DNA of 9,230 bases from Burkholderiales bacterium UBA6064 (lineage in GTDB: Bacteria > Pseudomonadota > Gammaproteobacteria > Burkholderiales > Burkholderiaceae_B), in NCBI GenBank assembly GCA_002428895.1, contig DIYC01000152.1, positions 20,028 through 29,257 on the forward strand, written 5' to 3'. Under the pieces are notes generated by a model, which worked only from the letters and a program-made list of their open reading frames with translations, was not told the DNA's origin and ran no database searches. The position numbers and the translations under genes are program-made. Of the stretch, positions 6,849-9,230 are shown piece after piece. Positions within the stretch are counted from its first letter, which is position 1, and the number at the start of each line of letters is the position of its first letter.

Positions 6849-6873
6849 GTTATTTTTACAAAATAAAAGTAAC
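6849..6873 (+). repeat. Inverted repeat/hairpin downstream of metF
   Basis: GTTATTTTTA (6849-6858) pairs with TAAAAGTAAC (6864-6873), ten pairs including one G-T, around a CAAAA loop. TGCAG (6830-6834) and CTGCA (6874-6878) can add an outer stem. It is not followed by a T run on the plus strand, so it is not a standard terminator; it might stabilise the 3' end of the ahcY-tlyA-metF mRNA or be an operator. It lies 130 bases after metF. Confidence 0.4.
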
Positions 6874-6888
6874 CTGCAATGCTCCGAC

Positions 6889-7236
6889 ATGAAAAAAGTA
6901 AAGCATAACTTATACCTATCCTATTTATTAAAAAGTCGCGAGAATGCAACATTGATCAACTTATCAGTCATATTAAATAAAATAATCCGTCACAATAAAA
7001 TAACTCGATTTTCATCCGCAAGAGTCTATACGCTGATGAGTTTATGGGAAGAAGTGAAAAGCGCAGTATGTCAAATAAAATCAGAAAATGAAATTCTGAT
7101 TTTTGCCGTATTTAAACTGGAGTGCCTGAAGCTGAAAACGAAACTCAATCACTTTACTTTACGTTCAAAAATTTTTATCAAACCAACTCAACAGCTGTGT
7201 TGCGTGCTTCGTCACGAACAAACTACGGCTGCGTAA
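6889..7236 (+). CDS. Hypothetical small basic protein of unknown function (doubtful)
   Basis: An open frame of 115 codons, beginning MKKVKHNLYLSYLLKSREN. I do not recognise it. The product would be basic and leucine/isoleucine/lysine-rich with no signal peptide, no clear membrane helix and no known motif. No SD precedes the ATG; the bases before it are CAATGCTCCGAC. In favour of coding: a stop-free run of this length in DNA of about one-third GC is uncommon by chance, and it occupies an otherwise empty gap. Against: it contains a 10-bp perfect hairpin and its C-terminus lies in a locally GC-richer patch. It could be a remnant of a lost gene. Treat as low confidence. Confidence 0.25.
   Translation: MKKVKHNLYLSYLLKSRENATLINLSVILNKIIRHNKITRFSSARVYTLMSLWEEVKSAVCQIKSENEILIFAVFKLECLKLKTKLNHFTLRSKIFIKPTQQLCCVLRHEQTTAA
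7077..7104 (+). repeat. Perfect 10-bp inverted repeat with short T tail
   Basis: AAAATCAGAA (7077-7086) and TTCTGATTTT (7094-7103) are exact complements around the 7-base loop AATGAAA, followed by one more T. It resembles a weak AT-rich terminator or a regulator-binding site upstream of the transporter gene, and is symmetrical enough to act on both strands. It lies inside the doubtful small open frame, which argues a little against that frame being coding. Confidence 0.45.
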
Positions 7237-7295
7237 GGTCAGATATTAAAAACAAAGAAATAAAGTTGAAGTCGAAAAAATATAGAGAAAATGGA

Positions 7296-8987
7296 ATGAC
7301 TCTGTTTTGCAAATTTTTACAATTTTTTTTGCTGTTCAAAATAATTCTTTTTTCCCATGAGATTATGGCTCAATCTCTACCCTCAACGATCGACCCCGGT
7401 CGAGTTGAAAAGTTCTTCGATCCAAATTTACAGAAATTTCCGGATACACAGGAAGAACAGCAAAATGAATTTGTTTCAGAACCTCCCGCAGGGGCAGAAA
7501 ATGTGAAATTTGTGCTTAAGGAAGTACGAATCACAGGCATGTCGAAATTTTCTGATGCTGATTTTAAACAGATTTACCAACCCTTTTTGAATACAGAAAT
7601 TACGCTTAATCTTGTTTGGAATTTTGCTGCGCAAATTACGAACATGTATAAAAAGCAAGGTTATTTTTTATCGAGAGCTTTTATTCCTAAACAAGAAATT
7701 GATAATGGTTTTATTAAAATTGAGGTGTATGAAGGCTACTTATCTGAAATCGTTTTTCCAGAAGCAGATCAAATTGGTATTCGAAACATTCATCGTTACA
7801 TGAATCAAATTTTGATGGAACGACCAACACGTTTTTCTACGCTCGAATCATTTTTACTGTTGCTGAATGATTTACCCGGACATCGATTTCGATCGTATAT
7901 TGAACCTGCTGTTGACCCAAGCAACGGGAAAAATACTTCTAAAGTGATCATTTCACGTGAAATTCAAAAAAAACAATCTAGCTTATTGTGGGATATAAGC
8001 GGATCCGATCTAGTAGGTAAAAACATTTTCAGATTAGCTCACTCAGGTAGCTATTTACCAAGCGGTCAAACTGAAATTGTAGTGCTAGCTGCTTCACCAA
8101 ATGGCGAATTAACGCAATACAGTTTAAGTCAATCTTTTCCGATTGATCTCAAGACATCAATTGAATTGGCGCTTAGCCGAACTACTGTTAGTCCAGGCGG
8201 GTCGTTAGAAGAACTTAAAATTGAAGGCAATTCAATATCACTAGACCTCGCAGCGGTCTGGAAAATTATGCGTACACGTCAAGAAAACTTAAACTTAACT
8301 ATCGGTATTCCAATCAAAACAACACGATCTGATATTTTAGATAATGTTGCATTAGTTCGGGAACGTGTTAGAGCCATTTCCACTAAGCTGCATTATGATT
8401 TAACGCAGTCTAACCGAATACATTCGGTGGATATAGGGTTAACGAAAGGTTTACAAATATCTGGAAATAGCAAAATTAGTGATACTGGTTTGTCTCGAGC
8501 CAATGCTGACCCTGACTTCACAATATTCAATCTAGACTACATGCTAACCCAGCAACTGTCTAAAGAATTAAACTTAATTTGGGCTCTTTCAGCGCAACTG
8601 GCAACAACACCTTTGCATTCTTTTAATGAATTTGGTTATGGCGGCAGTGAATATGGGCGAGCATATAATTCCTCCCAGATCACGGGAGATCACGGAGTAT
8701 CAACCCGCTTAGAACTCCGTCATACTGGCTTTAGATTGCCTCTTTTATTTTCTCAACTTGTACCTTACTCATTTTATGATACAGGCCGTGTTTGGAACAT
8801 TAATGATGCAACTGATTTAGATGAGTCTGCTTCCTCTTTTGGAGTCGGTGGATACCTTTCCAACCAGAAGGGTTTTGATGTTAATTTAGGGTATGCGTTT
8901 AGAAATCGAGTCCATTTGAGTGACTCACAAAATATAGAAAACACGCGTTCTGGTCGAGTTCTATTTCAGTTCAATTTACGTTTTTAA
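7296..8987 (+). CDS. ShlB/FhaC/HecB-family two-partner-secretion outer-membrane transporter (TpsB)
   Basis: TpsB proteins are 16-strand beta barrels with two periplasmic POTRA domains that secrete, and sometimes activate, a large partner exoprotein. From the ATG at 7296 the protein has 563 residues, a usual family length. A signal peptide covers 1-25 (MTLFCKFLQFFLLFKIILFS, likely cleavage IMA|QS). A hydrophilic linker runs from 26 to about 70. POTRA 1 is at about 70-152 (VLKEVRITGMSKFSDADF to YEGYLSEI) and POTRA 2 at about 153-222. The barrel follows, with the loop-6 motif GGSEYGRAY (449-457; Arg455 matches the conserved VRGY/GRGY arginine, with Ala in place of Gly) and C-terminal Phe. The frame is open back to 7122, but only 7296 yields a signal peptide and it has GAG 8 bases upstream. 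No secreted partner is complete in the window. Confidence 0.88.
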   Translation: MTLFCKFLQFFLLFKIILFSHEIMAQSLPSTIDPGRVEKFFDPNLQKFPDTQEEQQNEFVSEPPAGAENVKFVLKEVRITGMSKFSDADFKQIYQPFLNTEITLNLVWNFAAQITNMYKKQGYFLSRAFIPKQEIDNGFIKIEVYEGYLSEIVFPEADQIGIRNIHRYMNQILMERPTRFSTLESFLLLLNDLPGHRFRSYIEPAVDPSNGKNTSKVIISREIQKKQSSLLWDISGSDLVGKNIFRLAHSGSYLPSGQTEIVVLAASPNGELTQYSLSQSFPIDLKTSIELALSRTTVSPGGSLEELKIEGNSISLDLAAVWKIMRTRQENLNLTIGIPIKTTRSDILDNVALVRERVRAISTKLHYDLTQSNRIHSVDIGLTKGLQISGNSKISDTGLSRANADPDFTIFNLDYMLTQQLSKELNLIWALSAQLATTPLHSFNEFGYGGSEYGRAYNSSQITGDHGVSTRLELRHTGFRLPLLFSQLVPYSFYDTGRVWNINDATDLDESASSFGVGGYLSNQKGFDVNLGYAFRNRVHLSDSQNIENTRSGRVLFQFNLRF

Positions 8988-9043
8988 CTTTGATGCATTT
9001 GCGTACTTCGAATTCATCCCCATCAGTAATCGGTAGCGGTAGT

Positions 9044-9055
9044 TATCAATTGATA
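9044..9055 (+). repeat. Perfect 12-bp palindrome TATCAATTGATA
   Basis: A perfect dyad 56 bases after the transporter stop and about 150 bases before the next possible start codon. Its size and symmetry would suit a dimeric regulator site, but AT-rich palindromes of this size also arise by chance. No terminator-type T run is attached; a run of nine T lies 30 bases further on (9085-9093). Confidence 0.3.
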
Positions 9056-9130
9056 CAAACTATTTATTCAAATTTAATAATCAATTTTTTTTTGGAACTT
9101 TTCACCCAAACAAGGGGCTGAAAAATACAT

Positions 9131-9153
9131 CTTAGTTCGGTCTAATGACTAAG
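9131..9153 (+). repeat. Inverted repeat CTTAGT...ACTAAG
   Basis: CTTAGT (9131-9136) and ACTAAG (9148-9153) are exact 6-bp complements separated by 11 bases, 55-77 bases before the possible start codon at 9208. The location fits an operator or leader hairpin for the gene to the right; the stem is short and the role is not shown. Confidence 0.25.
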
Positions 9154-9207
9154 TGCAAACTTATTTAAAACATATGTTGCATGCCGTTGGATTTTCTGAG
9201 ATGTAAA

Positions 9208-9230
9208 ATGATGCAAAGCAAAACGAAGTA
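9208..9230 (+). CDS. Possible start of the next gene, perhaps the secreted TpsA partner (runs off the right edge)
   Basis: Two adjacent ATG codons (9208 and 9211) follow GAG at 9198-9200 at spacings of 7 and 10 bases, a good ribosome-binding arrangement. Only MMQSKTK can be read before the edge. The frame is the same strand and lies 220 bases after the tpsB gene, where a tpsA partner is often found, but seven residues cannot show identity. The assignment to TpsA is context only. Confidence 0.35.

Larger units (their letters stand above)
6720..7295 (+). other. AT-rich stretch between metF and the secretion transporter gene
   Basis: About 575 bases of visibly lower GC than the genes to the left. 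There is no clear metF terminator. It holds one 115-codon open frame (6889-7236), a hairpin at 6849-6873, a stronger hairpin at 7077-7103, and a locally GC-richer patch at about 7190-7240 with the near-palindrome TTCGTCACGAA (7208-7218). I cannot identify a promoter for the downstream gene with confidence. No tRNA, IS end or CRISPR unit is visible. Confidence 0.5.

Noticed and set aside
7190..7240. Insertion-sequence or integron end in the GC-richer patch
   Set aside because: No matching inverted end, target duplication or transposase was found in the window.
7291..7293. ATG at 7291 as transporter start
   Set aside because: It is in a different frame from the transporter coding sequence.
7122..7295. 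Upstream extension of the transporter frame from an ATG at 7122
   Set aside because: The extra 58 residues are hydrophilic and would place the obvious signal peptide in the protein interior; the ATG at 7296 has a fitting SD and gives a normal TpsB N-terminus.
7476..7803. Small open frames on both strands inside the transporter gene
   Set aside because: They overlap the POTRA-coding region in other frames and have no independent support.

Overview
The window looks like chromosomal DNA of a low-to-moderate GC betaproteobacterium, most likely from the Burkholderiales. I infer this from gene order (dapF and two LpxL-type acyltransferase genes divergent from metK, then ahcY, tlyA, metF), from an SAH riboswitch in front of ahcY, and from protein similarity recalled from memory. 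No database search was possible, so genus is not assigned.

Left arm, minus strand (1-2103): two overlapping LpxL/HtrB-type lipid A acyltransferase genes are followed by the 5' part of dapF, which runs off the window edge. This is a core-envelope operon: outer-membrane lipid A plus the diaminopimelate/lysine branch for peptidoglycan.

Centre, plus strand (2104-6719): the SAM cycle. metK makes SAM, ahcY hydrolyses SAH, tlyA encodes an S4/FtsJ-type SAM-dependent rRNA methyltransferase, and metF makes 5-methyl-THF for remethylation of homocysteine. metK ends in a strong intrinsic terminator. ahcY-tlyA-metF are packed 2-6 bases apart and form one operon. Two different RNA sensors appear to control this block. 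The metK leader contains an H-type pseudoknot with the layout and several conserved blocks of the SAM-II aptamer, followed by a long hairpin that buries the metK Shine-Dalgarno (SD). The ahcY leader contains a clear SAH riboswitch, followed by a second SD-burying hairpin that competes with the riboswitch pseudoknot. Read together, high SAM would shut off metK translation and high SAH would open ahcY-tlyA-metF. The encoded MetK has Gly in place of an active-site Asp (E. coli D271) that is otherwise strongly conserved.

Right arm (6720-9230): an AT-rich stretch with one open frame of unknown function and several small hairpins, then a complete ShlB/FhaC-type two-partner-secretion outer-membrane transporter. 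After it come 220 bases with palindromes, then a possible start codon at 9208/9211 that may begin the secreted partner, outside the window. This arm looks like accessory DNA attached to the conserved block.
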